Source: Chlorobiota bacterium
Lineage (GTDB): Bacteria; Bacteroidota; Bacteroidia; Bacteroidales; B39-G9
Direction: 5' to 3'
Assembly (NCBI GenBank): GCA_013152655.1
Contig: JAADFW010000007.1
Span: forward strand, 1-37,747
DNA length: 37,747 nt
Positions 16,304 to 26,100 of this stretch are shown here, piece by piece; position 1 is the stretch's first letter, and each line of letters starts with the position of its first letter. Under the pieces are notes generated by a model. It saw only the letters and a program-made list of their open reading frames with translations. It was not told the DNA's origin and ran no database searches. The position numbers and the translations under genes were made by a program.

Positions 16304-17257
16304 TTATTTGTAATAGTTATTATAATCTATTAGCATAATAGAATCCCTTTTAGTTGTGTAACTAGCAAATATTCCATACCCGTTTTCAATATTTGTGTAA
16401 ACCTGAACAGGTTCGGTAAATGGATTATTCATAGCATCTAAATGTTTGTCATGCGTAATGGCATATAAATAAAAATCTTTTGTTATGATATTTACATTAA
16501 AATGCAAAATATTAGTATCAACACCATAAAACATTCCTTTATCAAGGTTAATAATAAATTTAATAGTTTTTCCTTTAAATAGTTCATCTGAAAAAACAAA
16601 TCCATTTTTTCCACTTGAAATCCAACTATCAATTATCGGGTCATTACTTTCAAAATACAGGTTTGTTCTGCTATATACAACTGAATCGTTAAAGTTTTCA
16701 CTATCCCATATGAAGTTTTCGTAAAGTCCGGTAAGGTAAAACCAGTAATAATTATCTTCGTTAGGAGGGTCATCAAAACTTACCGTACATTCAAGGCTTT
16801 CATGCGAGTAAAATTGGTTTTCACTTACATAATTAGTTGTTGTATCAATTGTAATTTCTCCAATTAAAGAAGATGGAATTACAGTTTCAGAAAAAGCTGT
16901 TTGTATATTACCTTCACTTACTTCAATCTTATATTTTTCACCGTTAACAGGTTTTGTTATAGAAGATTTAAAATTTCCATTTCCTGCATTGGTTAAATAT
17001 TCAATAAAAACATTATTCCTGTAAAGCTTAACTTCAGCATCATCTAAAAATTTGATATTTTTTGAGTCTAATATATTCAGGCTTTTACTAATATTTACAG
17101 TAATTAAGCTATCGGTATTTAATAATCCGTTGACAACTATTTTTCTATCATTATCAGGAATATCTATATCAAGAACTTTTTCGCAACCTGTGCCAAATTG
17201 CAATAAAGCCATAGTAAGAATGATGAAATTAAATTTGTTTAATACTTTATTTTGCAT
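16304..17257 (-). CDS. DUF4249-family lipoprotein partner of the TonB receptor
   Basis: Read from the ATG at 17257 this is a 317-aa lipoprotein with a signal peptide and lipobox GTGC followed by EKVLDIDIPDND. The layout (Cys-E-K, DIDIP, KIVVNGLLNTD, then a Gly/Asn-rich beta-strand protein) is that of DUF4249 lipoproteins, which in Bacteroidota are commonly encoded after a TonB-dependent receptor with a carboxypeptidase-like domain. It probably sits on the outer membrane and helps the receptor take up an unknown substrate. A TTG at 17275 lies directly against the receptor stop codon and would add six residues; I prefer the ATG, but coupling from the TTG is possible. Confidence 0.87.
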   Translation of the reverse strand: MQNKVLNKFNFIILTMALLQFGTGCEKVLDIDIPDNDRKIVVNGLLNTDSLITVNISKSLNILDSKNIKFLDDAEVKLYRNNVFIEYLTNAGNGNFKSSITKPVNGEKYKIEVSEGNIQTAFSETVIPSSLIGEITIDTTTNYVSENQFYSHESLECTVSFDDPPNEDNYYWFYLTGLYENFIWDSENFNDSVVYSRTNLYFESNDPIIDSWISSGKNGFVFSDELFKGKTIKFIINLDKGMFYGVDTNILHFNVNIITKDFYLYAITHDKHLDAMNNPFTEPVQVYTNIENGYGIFASYTTKRDSIMLIDYNNYYK

Positions 17258-17275
17258 AACTGTGATTTTTTTCAA

Positions 17276-19681
17276 TTAAAATTTAAAGTTTAACCTGACT
17301 GACGGAATTAAAGGAAACAGGCTAACTTGCTTTAAAACTCTTTGGTTATTTCCTAACCCATCGTAATAGTTATTTCTGTAACCAAAATATAAATAAAAAG
17401 GATTTTGCCTGTTATATGCATTGTATAACCCGAAACTCCAGGTAGTTTCTCCCCAATATCGTTTTTTATGGATATTTATTCCCAAATCTAAACGGTGATA
17501 ACTGGGCATACGATATCCGTTTCTATTATCGTAGTGTTCAAGATTGTCGTAATATGTTTGCCCGCCATAGTTGAAAAAATCGTTTTGGTCAAACAATGAA
17601 AAATAAGAAACATATTTTTCCTGTGCCAGAGTAATAGCATTTCCGGTTCCAAATACCCAGGTTGCACCCATATCAATTCTTTCGCTTAGTTTATACGAAA
17701 TAACAATGCCAATATCGTGGCGTCTGTCAAATTTATACGGGAATTTTTCTCCAAAGCCAATATTGTCGAATTGCCGGTAATTCCACGAAAGTGTATATCC
17801 TATCCAACCAGTAAATTTTCCAACATCTTTCTGAATTAATAATTCTCCTCCGTATGACCATCCTCTACCGTTTTCAATTTGTTGTTCCCAATCGTTTTTA
17901 GAACTAAAAAAACTTGCGCCTTCTTTATACTCTATTAAATTATCCATTGTTTTATAAAACCCTTCCAGAGTAACAGCTATTTCGTCCTTAATATTGTAAA
18001 TGGCCCCAATAGCATATTGATAAGCAATCATTGGTTTTATTTTATCAGTTGCAGGAACCCATAAATCTGTCGGTAAACCTATAGTAGAATTGGTTAATAA
18101 ATGCAGGTTTTGATTCATTTGCGTAAAAGATGCTTTTAATGACATGTCTTCGGTAATAACAAAACGACTTGATATTCTTGGCTGAATTGAATTATAAAAA
18201 ACATTTTTAACGGCGAAGTTAGAATAATGTACACCAATATTTATTTTTAGTAACGACCCTATTTTTATATCATCTTCAAAATAACTTTCCAGTTCATTAG
18301 CATACACATTTGTATTTCCAAAAGTTGTATCAATATTTTCAGATTCTGCATTTCCTTTTATTTGAAAAACATTAATACCAGGCTTAAATGTATGATAGGT
18401 ATTGCTAATGCCAAATTTAACAGCATGATTTGGGTTGGGCGAATAATCAAAATCAATTTTAGCTGCTATATCATCAATTCCTGAAAAATACTCAAAACTA
18501 TATTCTGACGTTTGAGTATTATTTGCTGCTATTGATTTTTCAGTATAAGCATTATTTATTGAAAATTTATAGCGGCTGTAAGTAACGGTAGTGTTACTAA
18601 ATAGTTTTTTATTAATAATATAATTCCACCGTAAAGCTGTTGTAATATTACCCCAACCCAAACCGGCTTTTTCTGAAGATTCATGCTTTATTTCATCATA
18701 TAAATATTCACTCTTAAATTTTGTATAAGCTTTGTCGTTTCCCATATAAGCACTTAAAAACAACCTGCTTTTCTCATTAAATTTATGGTTGATTTTAGCA
18801 TTTAAGTCATAAAAATAATAACCTGCACTTAAATTATTGTCAATTAATTTAATAATAGGTTGTGTTAGTACATCAATATAAGTACGGCGACCTGATATTA
18901 GAAAGGAAGTTTTTTCATTTTTAACAGGCCCTTCAAGGGTTAGTTTTGAAGAAATAATGCCAATTGAGCCTTCACCTTTAAACTTTTTATTGTTTCCTTC
19001 TTTTAGCCTTATGTCAACCACTGATGATAACCGCCCTCCATATCTTGCAGGGTAGCCTCCTTTAATAAGCTGAACAGACTGAATGGCATCTGCATTAAAT
19101 ACAGAAAAAAAGCCAAATAAGTGGCTGGCATTGTAAACCGGAACTCCATCCAGTAAAAATAAGTTTTGATCGGGGCCACCACCTCTGACATATAATCCAC
19201 TTGTTCCTTCATTGCCCGATTGTACCCCCGGCATTAATTGTATGGTTTTTAATATATCGGATTCGCCTAATAACATAGGCATTGCTTTAGCAGTTTCAAT
19301 TGGCACATTAATAGAACTCATTTGGGTGCTTTCTACATTCATTCTAATTGAATTACTTTTTACTGTTACTTCCTGTAATTCCAGAGAGGGAGTTAATTTA
19401 ATATTTAATGTTAAATCTTTAGTTAAATCAATTTCCTGCTGGTATTTTGCATAACCTACATAAGAAATTGTGAAAAGAATTTTACCGGCAGGAAGCGTTA
19501 GACTGTAAAATCCGTAGTAGTTAGTAATTGTTCCTTTAAATGATTTTTCATTGTAAACATTGGCTCCAATTAGTTTTTCTCCTGTTGTTTCATCCTCAAT
19601 AAATCCGCTTATTGTATAAGTCTGAAGATGTGCATTTAGGTAAAACAAGAGAAAAAACGATAATAAAAAATAATTTCTCAT
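17276..19681 (-). CDS. TonB-dependent outer-membrane receptor with carboxypeptidase-like N-terminal domain
   Basis: This 801-aa protein has a signal peptide (about 1-20), a CarboxypepD_reg-like beta-sandwich (about 22-108, YTISGFIEDETTGEKLIGAN), a TonB plug (about 115-230, with GLYVRGGGPDQNLFLLDGVP and ARYGGRLSSVVDI) and a C-terminal 22-strand-type barrel ending in VRLNFKF, a typical terminal aromatic strand. It should import a substrate across the outer membrane using TonB energy. It is shorter than SusC proteins and has no SusD partner; instead a DUF4249 lipoprotein follows immediately. The substrate cannot be read from the sequence. Confidence 0.93.
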   Translation of the reverse strand: MRNYFLLSFFLLFYLNAHLQTYTISGFIEDETTGEKLIGANVYNEKSFKGTITNYYGFYSLTLPAGKILFTISYVGYAKYQQEIDLTKDLTLNIKLTPSLELQEVTVKSNSIRMNVESTQMSSINVPIETAKAMPMLLGESDILKTIQLMPGVQSGNEGTSGLYVRGGGPDQNLFLLDGVPVYNASHLFGFFSVFNADAIQSVQLIKGGYPARYGGRLSSVVDIRLKEGNNKKFKGEGSIGIISSKLTLEGPVKNEKTSFLISGRRTYIDVLTQPIIKLIDNNLSAGYYFYDLNAKINHKFNEKSRLFLSAYMGNDKAYTKFKSEYLYDEIKHESSEKAGLGWGNITTALRWNYIINKKLFSNTTVTYSRYKFSINNAYTEKSIAANNTQTSEYSFEYFSGIDDIAAKIDFDYSPNPNHAVKFGISNTYHTFKPGINVFQIKGNAESENIDTTFGNTNVYANELESYFEDDIKIGSLLKINIGVHYSNFAVKNVFYNSIQPRISSRFVITEDMSLKASFTQMNQNLHLLTNSTIGLPTDLWVPATDKIKPMIAYQYAIGAIYNIKDEIAVTLEGFYKTMDNLIEYKEGASFFSSKNDWEQQIENGRGWSYGGELLIQKDVGKFTGWIGYTLSWNYRQFDNIGFGEKFPYKFDRRHDIGIVISYKLSERIDMGATWVFGTGNAITLAQEKYVSYFSLFDQNDFFNYGGQTYYDNLEHYDNRNGYRMPSYHRLDLGINIHKKRYWGETTWSFGLYNAYNRQNPFYLYFGYRNNYYDGLGNNQRVLKQVSLFPLIPSVRLNFKF

Positions 19682-19804
19682 AAAAAAGGCTTGTTTGTTA
19701 GTTTTTAAGCAGTTTAATAAAAAAGAAAACGCTCAACTGGTTAATTTATTATAGTTAGCTGATAAATATGTTGTAATGACAATTATTTACAATATTAGGT
19801 TGCT

Positions 19805-20212
19805 TTACGGAAAATATTTTTTAATTTCTTTTAAAAATTTTTCCGGTGGTTTTCTTGGATTCCTTGTTTTTTCATCAACAAAAACCAATGTAGTGTCCCC
19901 TATGTTTATTAATTCATTTTGTTCATTAAAAATTTCATAGTCAAATTTTATTCTAATACCCGGTAAATTGTTGATAGTGGTTTTTATGGTTAATAAATCA
20001 TCATAGTAAGAAGGCTTTATGTATTTGATATTTAAGGTTAGAACAGGTAAAATAATTCCAGAGTCTTCAAAACTACGGTAAGTAAGGCCAAATTGCCTCA
20101 TTAAATCTGTTCGCCCAATTTCGTAATATTGAGCATAATTTCCATAATATGTATAACCCATGCGGTCTGTCTCGCCATATCTGACCCTCACTTTAGTTGT
20201 TGCTGAATACAT
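19805..20212 (-). CDS. Hot-dog fold acyl-CoA thioesterase (YbgC/4HBT family)
   Basis: This 135-aa protein has the 4-hydroxybenzoyl-CoA thioesterase signature RYGETDRMGYTYYGNY followed by YYEIGRTDLMR; Asp16 in ETD is the catalytic position. Members hydrolyse acyl-CoA thioesters; the E. coli relative YbgC belongs to the Tol-Pal gene cluster, but no tol or pal genes are here. Length is typical for a single hot-dog domain acting as a multimer. It is read away from the enolase-fusion gene. The substrate is unknown. Confidence 0.9.
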   Translation of the reverse strand: MYSATTKVRVRYGETDRMGYTYYGNYAQYYEIGRTDLMRQFGLTYRSFEDSGIILPVLTLNIKYIKPSYYDDLLTIKTTINNLPGIRIKFDYEIFNEQNELINIGDTTLVFVDEKTRNPRKPPEKFLKEIKKYFP

Positions 20213-20241
20213 GTGATATATTTTATAATTTATTGAATTGG

Positions 20242-20249
20242 CAAAGATA
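20242..20249 (-). promoter_or_regulatory. Candidate -7 element (TATCTTTG) for the thioesterase gene
   Basis: On the - strand TATCTTTG fits TAnnTTTG and is 29 bases before the ATG at 20212. No clear -33 element is seen. Confidence 0.35.
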
Positions 20250-20370
20250 ATTGAAATAGCGAATTAATTTATTTTTATTCGAAACTGAAAATATATGCCC
20301 GCTTACTTATAAACATATGTTAATAATTTCTTTTTTGAGAATTCAATAAAAAATTATTCCTTTAACCAAA

Positions 20371-20392
20371 TTTATGCAAACGTTTGCATAAA
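20371..20392 (+). promoter_or_regulatory. Perfect 22-bp palindrome, LacI/PurR-type operator
   Basis: The half-site TTTATGCAAAC (20371-20381) is followed at once by its exact reverse complement (20382-20392), giving a perfect 22-bp dyad with a central CG. The core GCAAACGTTTGC is the classic operator shape of LacI/GalR-family regulators (compare the PurR box). It ends 34 bases before the ATG of the enolase-fusion gene, a position suited to repression or activation. No LacI-family gene is in the window. Confidence 0.75.
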
Positions 20393-20426
20393 ATATAAAA
20401 GCCTAATAATCAACAAATAATAAAAA

Positions 20427-23162
20427 ATGAAAAAAGAACTTGCTGCGCTTGATAAAGGTTGGGTAATTGCCAATCATATTTTAGTTTCGTTTCATGTTGC
20501 ATTTATATCTTCAGTTTTGTCTTTATCTCCTGATATTCATGATAAAGTTGGTGTGTTAAAGTTTATGTTTGTTAGTCAGGAAACTATTGTGTCAATTATA
20601 TATGTTTATATTACTTTTCATATAGGCATAGCCATTCACGAGATGGGACATTACATAACTGCTGTTAAGCTCAATGCTTTAAATGAAGCCATCTTGCCTC
20701 AGGCTCTTAAGCGAAAGGGAAAAGGCTTTATCAGCCGTATGTTTTGGTATCTGGAAATGTTTATAAAAATTCCACTTGGAAAATTTCAGGGAGTAACTAA
20801 AACCGGCTTAGATTATCATCCTGATTCACCTTATAACTTGTTGGTTTCAGCATCGGGGCCAAAAGCAAGTAAATTATTAGCAGGCATTACGTTACCAATA
20901 GCATTTGTACTACTTGCAATTGGTATTGTATTAAATGTTGATCTTTCTGTTTATGCCGGACGTTTATTTTTAGGCATTGGTTTAGTTGGATTTCTTGACT
21001 TTCAGCTTGCCGATCCCGGAAAATACAAAGAATTTAGGGATAGAGAAAAGAAAGCAAAGATGGCATCAACAAAAGTTGAGAAAAAAATATATTCTTCGAG
21101 TGGTGTTGCTGCATTTTCATTAAAAGAGGTAAAAGAAAAAATGGTTTATAGCCGTATGCAAAAAATTGAATTTCCGGATGGAAGAATAGAGCGTGTTCCA
21201 TGGGAGTTTAGAAATTGTGGAATGGGTGGCAGGCATACTGAAAAGGAATTTCCTGAGAGTAATGTTAGTTTGCAGGAAAGTATGTTTATACCATTAAGTG
21301 TAAAAAATTATGAGAATGCACAGGAAATGACTGTTGCGCTTCAAAACAGGTTAAAAGAGATTATTGAAAATGCGGAAGGTTGCCTCGTAAAAGGCATTGG
21401 CACAGAAGGAGGTATTGCCCCATATATTAAAAAGGAAGAAGGTGATTTATTACCCGTTCAACGTTTGTGGCGAATGCAAAAACAAGCTATTTTAGATTGT
21501 GGCTATATTCCGGGTGTGGATGTTGGAATGGCCATTGACCCGGCAGCCAGTGAATTGGAAAATGCATATAGAATTGAAAAAGGCCTTACAGGTGCTGAAA
21601 CTATTGGTATGTATTTAGCCTGGAGAGATAAAGATAAAATTGTCCTTAGTCGCGATATGCTACTTGAAATATACAGGAAAGCAATTGAAGATGAAAAAAT
21701 ACCTATAATATCTATTGAAGATGCATTTTCAGAACTGGATAACGAGGGTTGGGAAATGTTAATGAAGAATTTTGGCGATAGAATTCATGTTGTTGGCGAT
21801 GATAATATTACAACTAAAGATTCGTCTATTGAAGAAAAGGCTGATAAGAAATTGATAAACACAGCTTTAATTAAATTAAATCAAATTGGTTCGGTAACCG
21901 AAGGCATTCTTGCATTGTTAACTGCAATGGGCAAAAACTTACAAACTATTATTTCTCATCGTTCAAAATCGCCTATTGAAGATTTTGAAGCACAGGTTGC
22001 CTTAGGCACTTATGCATTAGGATTAAAAGCCGGTGGAGGTTCAAATTCAGAGCGTTTGTTTAAATACGAATCTATTATTAAGGTGATGAAAGATTCTATA
22101 ATAGAGATTTCTGCTAAAGAAAAGGACCGGGTTTTAGTAGATGATGAGGCTCAAAAATTAGCTGAAAGTTTTATACAAAATTTATCTATTACTGATATTG
22201 TAGCACGTGAAGAATCAACCAATGCAGGATTGCCTACTGTAGCAGTTGAAATAAAAGTTGGAATTTTAGGGAGTAATGAATATAGTAAATTAATGAGTTT
22301 TACAGGAGCTACTCCATTAGGAACTTCTGCCGGTACCGATGAAGCTATTCACCTTGTTGATAGCATTATACCAAATTCAAGACTGGTGAAAAAATATACT
22401 GAACTTTTTGAATATTTACCTATTGAAAAAACATATCGTTTTAAGAAAATTGTTGATGATGAAACTATTGAGCAAAAGGAAGATCCTGATATTTCAGAAA
22501 TGTGGCGTAGAGCAAAACGATATAATGGCAAAGGCTGCATGAACGCTGTTGATAATGTAAACCGTTTTCTTTCAGAAGCATTTATCGGGAAAAAGATATC
22601 GGGAATAGGGAATTTATTAGACATTGATAATGAGTTACTTAAGCAAGAGCTTAAATTGGCCAAGGAAAGAGGATTAATTGATTATGAAGCTCCTGCAGAA
22701 GATTTAATTAAAATGATGCAGAGAAAAGGGAACCTTGGCATGAATGCTATTTTATCTCTTTCATTAGCTTTGGCTCGTTTAAAGGGTGCAATGAAGGGTG
22801 AAGGCCTTTATGAAGTTATACGAAGGCAAATGACTGAAGCAATGGCTGATGTTTTTTCAGCTAATAATGGTGCTGAATTATTGGAAGAACTTGCTGATAA
22901 AATGAATATTTATTATTCTAATAAGATGAAATATTCTAATGAAAGTGTAAATAAGGAAAATGTTAATATAAAGACTGAAAAGATTATTTCAAAATTGAAA
23001 AAAGAGTTATCGATGAATGGGTTAAAAGCAAATGAAATTTTTATGAAGAACTTGTCTTATGAAGATTTAGTATTGGCTTTACAAGTTATAAATGAGAATA
23101 AAGCTAAAGATAAAAAATTATACGAAATTATTAGGGAACAATTACCGGTTTATAAAGTTTGA
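20427..23162 (+). CDS. Membrane M50-protease-like domain fused to a circularly permuted enolase
   Basis: This 911-aa protein has three parts. Residues 1-200 form a membrane domain with several helices, an M50/site-2-protease zinc motif HEMGH (71-75), the ASGPKASKLL segment (142-151) typical of that family, and a possible third ligand Asp196 in LADPG. Residues about 255-560 match the enolase TIM barrel: His270, Glu284, Glu327, Asp371, Glu431, Asp458, Lys483, His511-Arg-Ser and Lys534 correspond to yeast enolase His159, Glu168, Glu211, Asp246, Glu295, Asp320, Lys345, His373-Arg-Ser and Lys396. Residues about 585-803 match the enolase N-terminal domain (LPTVAVEI, GTSAGTDEAIHL with Ser634 as Ser39, GKGCMNAVDNVN, GMNAILSLSLA, GLYEVI). 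Barrel before N-domain is the reverse of normal order. A helical tail (804-911) follows. Whether it is an enzyme, a protease or a sensor is unknown. Confidence 0.9.
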   Translation: MKKELAALDKGWVIANHILVSFHVAFISSVLSLSPDIHDKVGVLKFMFVSQETIVSIIYVYITFHIGIAIHEMGHYITAVKLNALNEAILPQALKRKGKGFISRMFWYLEMFIKIPLGKFQGVTKTGLDYHPDSPYNLLVSASGPKASKLLAGITLPIAFVLLAIGIVLNVDLSVYAGRLFLGIGLVGFLDFQLADPGKYKEFRDREKKAKMASTKVEKKIYSSSGVAAFSLKEVKEKMVYSRMQKIEFPDGRIERVPWEFRNCGMGGRHTEKEFPESNVSLQESMFIPLSVKNYENAQEMTVALQNRLKEIIENAEGCLVKGIGTEGGIAPYIKKEEGDLLPVQRLWRMQKQAILDCGYIPGVDVGMAIDPAASELENAYRIEKGLTGAETIGMYLAWRDKDKIVLSRDMLLEIYRKAIEDEKIPIISIEDAFSELDNEGWEMLMKNFGDRIHVVGDDNITTKDSSIEEKADKKLINTALIKLNQIGSVTEGILALLTAMGKNLQTIISHRSKSPIEDFEAQVALGTYALGLKAGGGSNSERLFKYESIIKVMKDSIIEISAKEKDRVLVDDEAQKLAESFIQNLSITDIVAREESTNAGLPTVAVEIKVGILGSNEYSKLMSFTGATPLGTSAGTDEAIHLVDSIIPNSRLVKKYTELFEYLPIEKTYRFKKIVDDETIEQKEDPDISEMWRRAKRYNGKGCMNAVDNVNRFLSEAFIGKKISGIGNLLDIDNELLKQELKLAKERGLIDYEAPAEDLIKMMQRKGNLGMNAILSLSLALARLKGAMKGEGLYEVIRRQMTEAMADVFSANNGAELLEELADKMNIYYSNKMKYSNESVNKENVNIKTEKIISKLKKELSMNGLKANEIFMKNLSYEDLVLALQVINENKAKDKKLYEIIREQLPVYKV

Positions 23163-23180
23163 AAAGGGGCGGAGAATATT

Positions 23181-26100
23181 TCAATCCTCATATTTTAAAT
23201 CTGTAAATTTAATTCCTATAACCATTACATCATCAATTTGTTTATTTATTCCTTTCCAATTAGTAAAAGTTTGCTCAACTATTTTGTATTGTTCAGCCAT
23301 GCTTTTATGCATGTTGTCTTCAAACATTTTTTTAAATCGTGTTTCAATAAATTTTTGCTTGTTTTTTCCACCAAATTGATCTTTATAACCATCTGAAAAT
23401 AAATAAAGAATTGTGTCTTCATTTGTTTCAATAATATGGTCCTTAAATTTTGGTTTAAAGCGTTTTGCAAAGAAACCGCCAATTGAGAAAATATCTCCTT
23501 CAATACTGGTTAATTCTCCATTTTTACTTATATAAGCAGTATGATTGGCCAAAGCTATTTCTAATTCCTCCATATCAGGATCAAACTTACAAATTGTTAT
23601 ATCCATTCCATCGTCCTGAGAATCGCCGGAATTTTTACTTTGACTTAGCAGATTAATTATTCCGCTGTTTAATTTAGATAAAATTTCAGAAGGTTTAAAT
23701 ATTTTTTCTTTACCTACAATGTCATTTAATAAAGTATTGCCAATCATTGACATAAAAGCCCCTGGAACACCATGCCCGGTACAATCAACAGCTGCAAAAA
23801 ATACCTTATTGTTTGCTTTTTCCCACTCGTCTGTTTCAGGTTTTAAAAACCAGAAAAAATCGCCGCTGACAATATCCTTAGGCTTAAAAAACACAAATGA
23901 TTCAGAAAAGTAATTTTTAATTATATCTTCAGAAGGCAAGATTGCTTCCTGAATTCTTTGTGCATAACTAATACTATCTGTTATTAAAATATTTGTTTTT
24001 TCAAGCTCGTTATTTATTTCAGATAACATTTCACTTTGAGCTTGTAATTCTTCTTTCTGATTTGATATTTCAATTTCAGCAGTTTTTAACTGTCCTATAT
24101 CAGTATCAATTGCAATTAATTTGCTTACATTTCCATAATCATCAATAATTGGAGTTAAGGTTGTTTGTGCCCAAATTTTATTTCCTTGTCGAGAAATGAT
24201 CATTGATTCATAAATAACTGTCTTTTTTTCTTTTACACACGTATGGATTAAATCTTTTACATAAACATTAGAACTTGTATCAAAAATATTATCTCCCCTT
24301 TCTTTTATCATTTCTTCGAAAGAGAATCCATACATACGCTTAAACCCTTCATTAATCCATAGAAATTTACCGTGAGCATCCATAATTACCACAGCATTGT
24401 CAGTTTTACTTGCAACAATTGAAAGCTTTTCTAATTCAATATTAGTAATTTCAAGTTGCTTGGCTTGCTTGGCAATTTCTTCTTTTTGTTCTATAATTTC
24501 AGCATTACGCTCTAAAATATTCTCTTTTTGTTTTTCTATCTCGGCAGTTCTTTCTTTTACAATTCTCTCTAATTTTAAGTTTGCGGCTTTTAACCTTTGT
24601 GTATTTAATGTAATTACAAGATAAAAAATAAAGCTTATGATTATTAAATAAGCAAAATAGGAATATATAGTTCTGTACCAAGGTGGTAATATTGTAAAAG
24701 TGTATTTTGATTCTCTGCTGATTTGACTATAAAGGTCTTTTGCTTTTACAATAAATTCATATTCACCCTCAGGCAAGTTCGTATATTCTTTTTTATTCTC
24801 ATCAATCCAGTTACTCCATTCTTTATCAAATCCTTTTAAAATAAAACTATAATAAAGTTTTTTGGAGTCAAAATAATTAGCAGCCGAAAAATAAAAAGTA
24901 AGTGAATTATTTTTGTATTTTATTTCTGGTTTCAATGAATTAGGTTGATTTAGCCCCGGCAAGTAGTTTTTATTTTCAAAGGAAATTTTACTATTGTAAA
25001 AAGAACCGGACATTAAAATCGAATCTTTTCCAACTATTACTTTTTTAATGAATGCATTAAATGCATTATAAAAATCATATTTTGTGTTTAAATCATATCT
25101 ATATATTTTTTTTGAACTGTTTGACCACAGTACATCTTTATTAGGGAAATTTAATGTGTAAGATTCTGCTTTAATAAAAGGTATTGTATCCCATATAAAA
25201 GTATTATTTTTAGTTTTGTAAACAGGCCCCATGCCAAAACTGGCGCTTATCCACAAATTGTCATTTTTATCTTTAGCAATATCGCCAATGTAATTATTTT
25301 CGTCTGCAAATACTTTTCCATAGCTGGAATCGGGAATAATGCGATAGGGTTTAGCAGAATTTTCTGATTTTATTACCTGATACAAACCTTTTGAAGTTCC
25401 TACTAAAATTTTATCTTCAATATTAAAAACATAATTAAAATCCATTTGTGGAAGCCCGTCTGTTGTATCATAGTTGGTAACAATATAGTTGTCAATATTA
25501 TCATTTTTAAATTCTATATTATAAATTCCCTGATATTCACTCGTTATCCATAAATTGTCATTTTTATCAGACGTAATCAAGCGAATAGTTTCATTTATTT
25601 TGTCCAGTTTTTTAAAATATCCAATGCTTGGCATAGAACTATTCAAACTATCTTTAACCTGAAAATATCCAAATGAATTAGTCATTCCAATAAATATATG
25701 GTTTGGAAATTTTCGGGTTTGTCCAAAACAAAAAACAGGAGGTGTTTTTATTTTTTCTTGTACTTTATTTTGCTTAATAATTGCTAAGCCATCGTATCCT
25801 GATGTAAATAGAATATTTTTATATTCATAAAAATCCCAGCAAGAGGCTTTATGTTCACTTATTAATTCAAATTTTTCTTTTTTTAAATGGTTTTGACTTT
25901 TTTCTATCATCTTATAAATACCATTCATTGTTCCTACATACAATTCATTTTGATAGAAAGAAAAAGATAGAATACTACCTTCAATGCCATCTTTATCATC
26001 AAAATATGTAACTGGCGAGTTTATTTCAATACGCACAATACCACTATTGGTTCCTACCCATAAATCATTGAATGAGTCAAGGTATAAACTTAGTATTGTA

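Noticed and set aside
20427..23162. Two genes wrongly joined or an assembly rearrangement of an ordinary enolase
   Set aside because: The frame is continuous over 911 codons, base composition is even, and both enolase parts are bounded by linkers and a tail of their own. A rearranged ordinary gene would not also carry an in-frame membrane domain.
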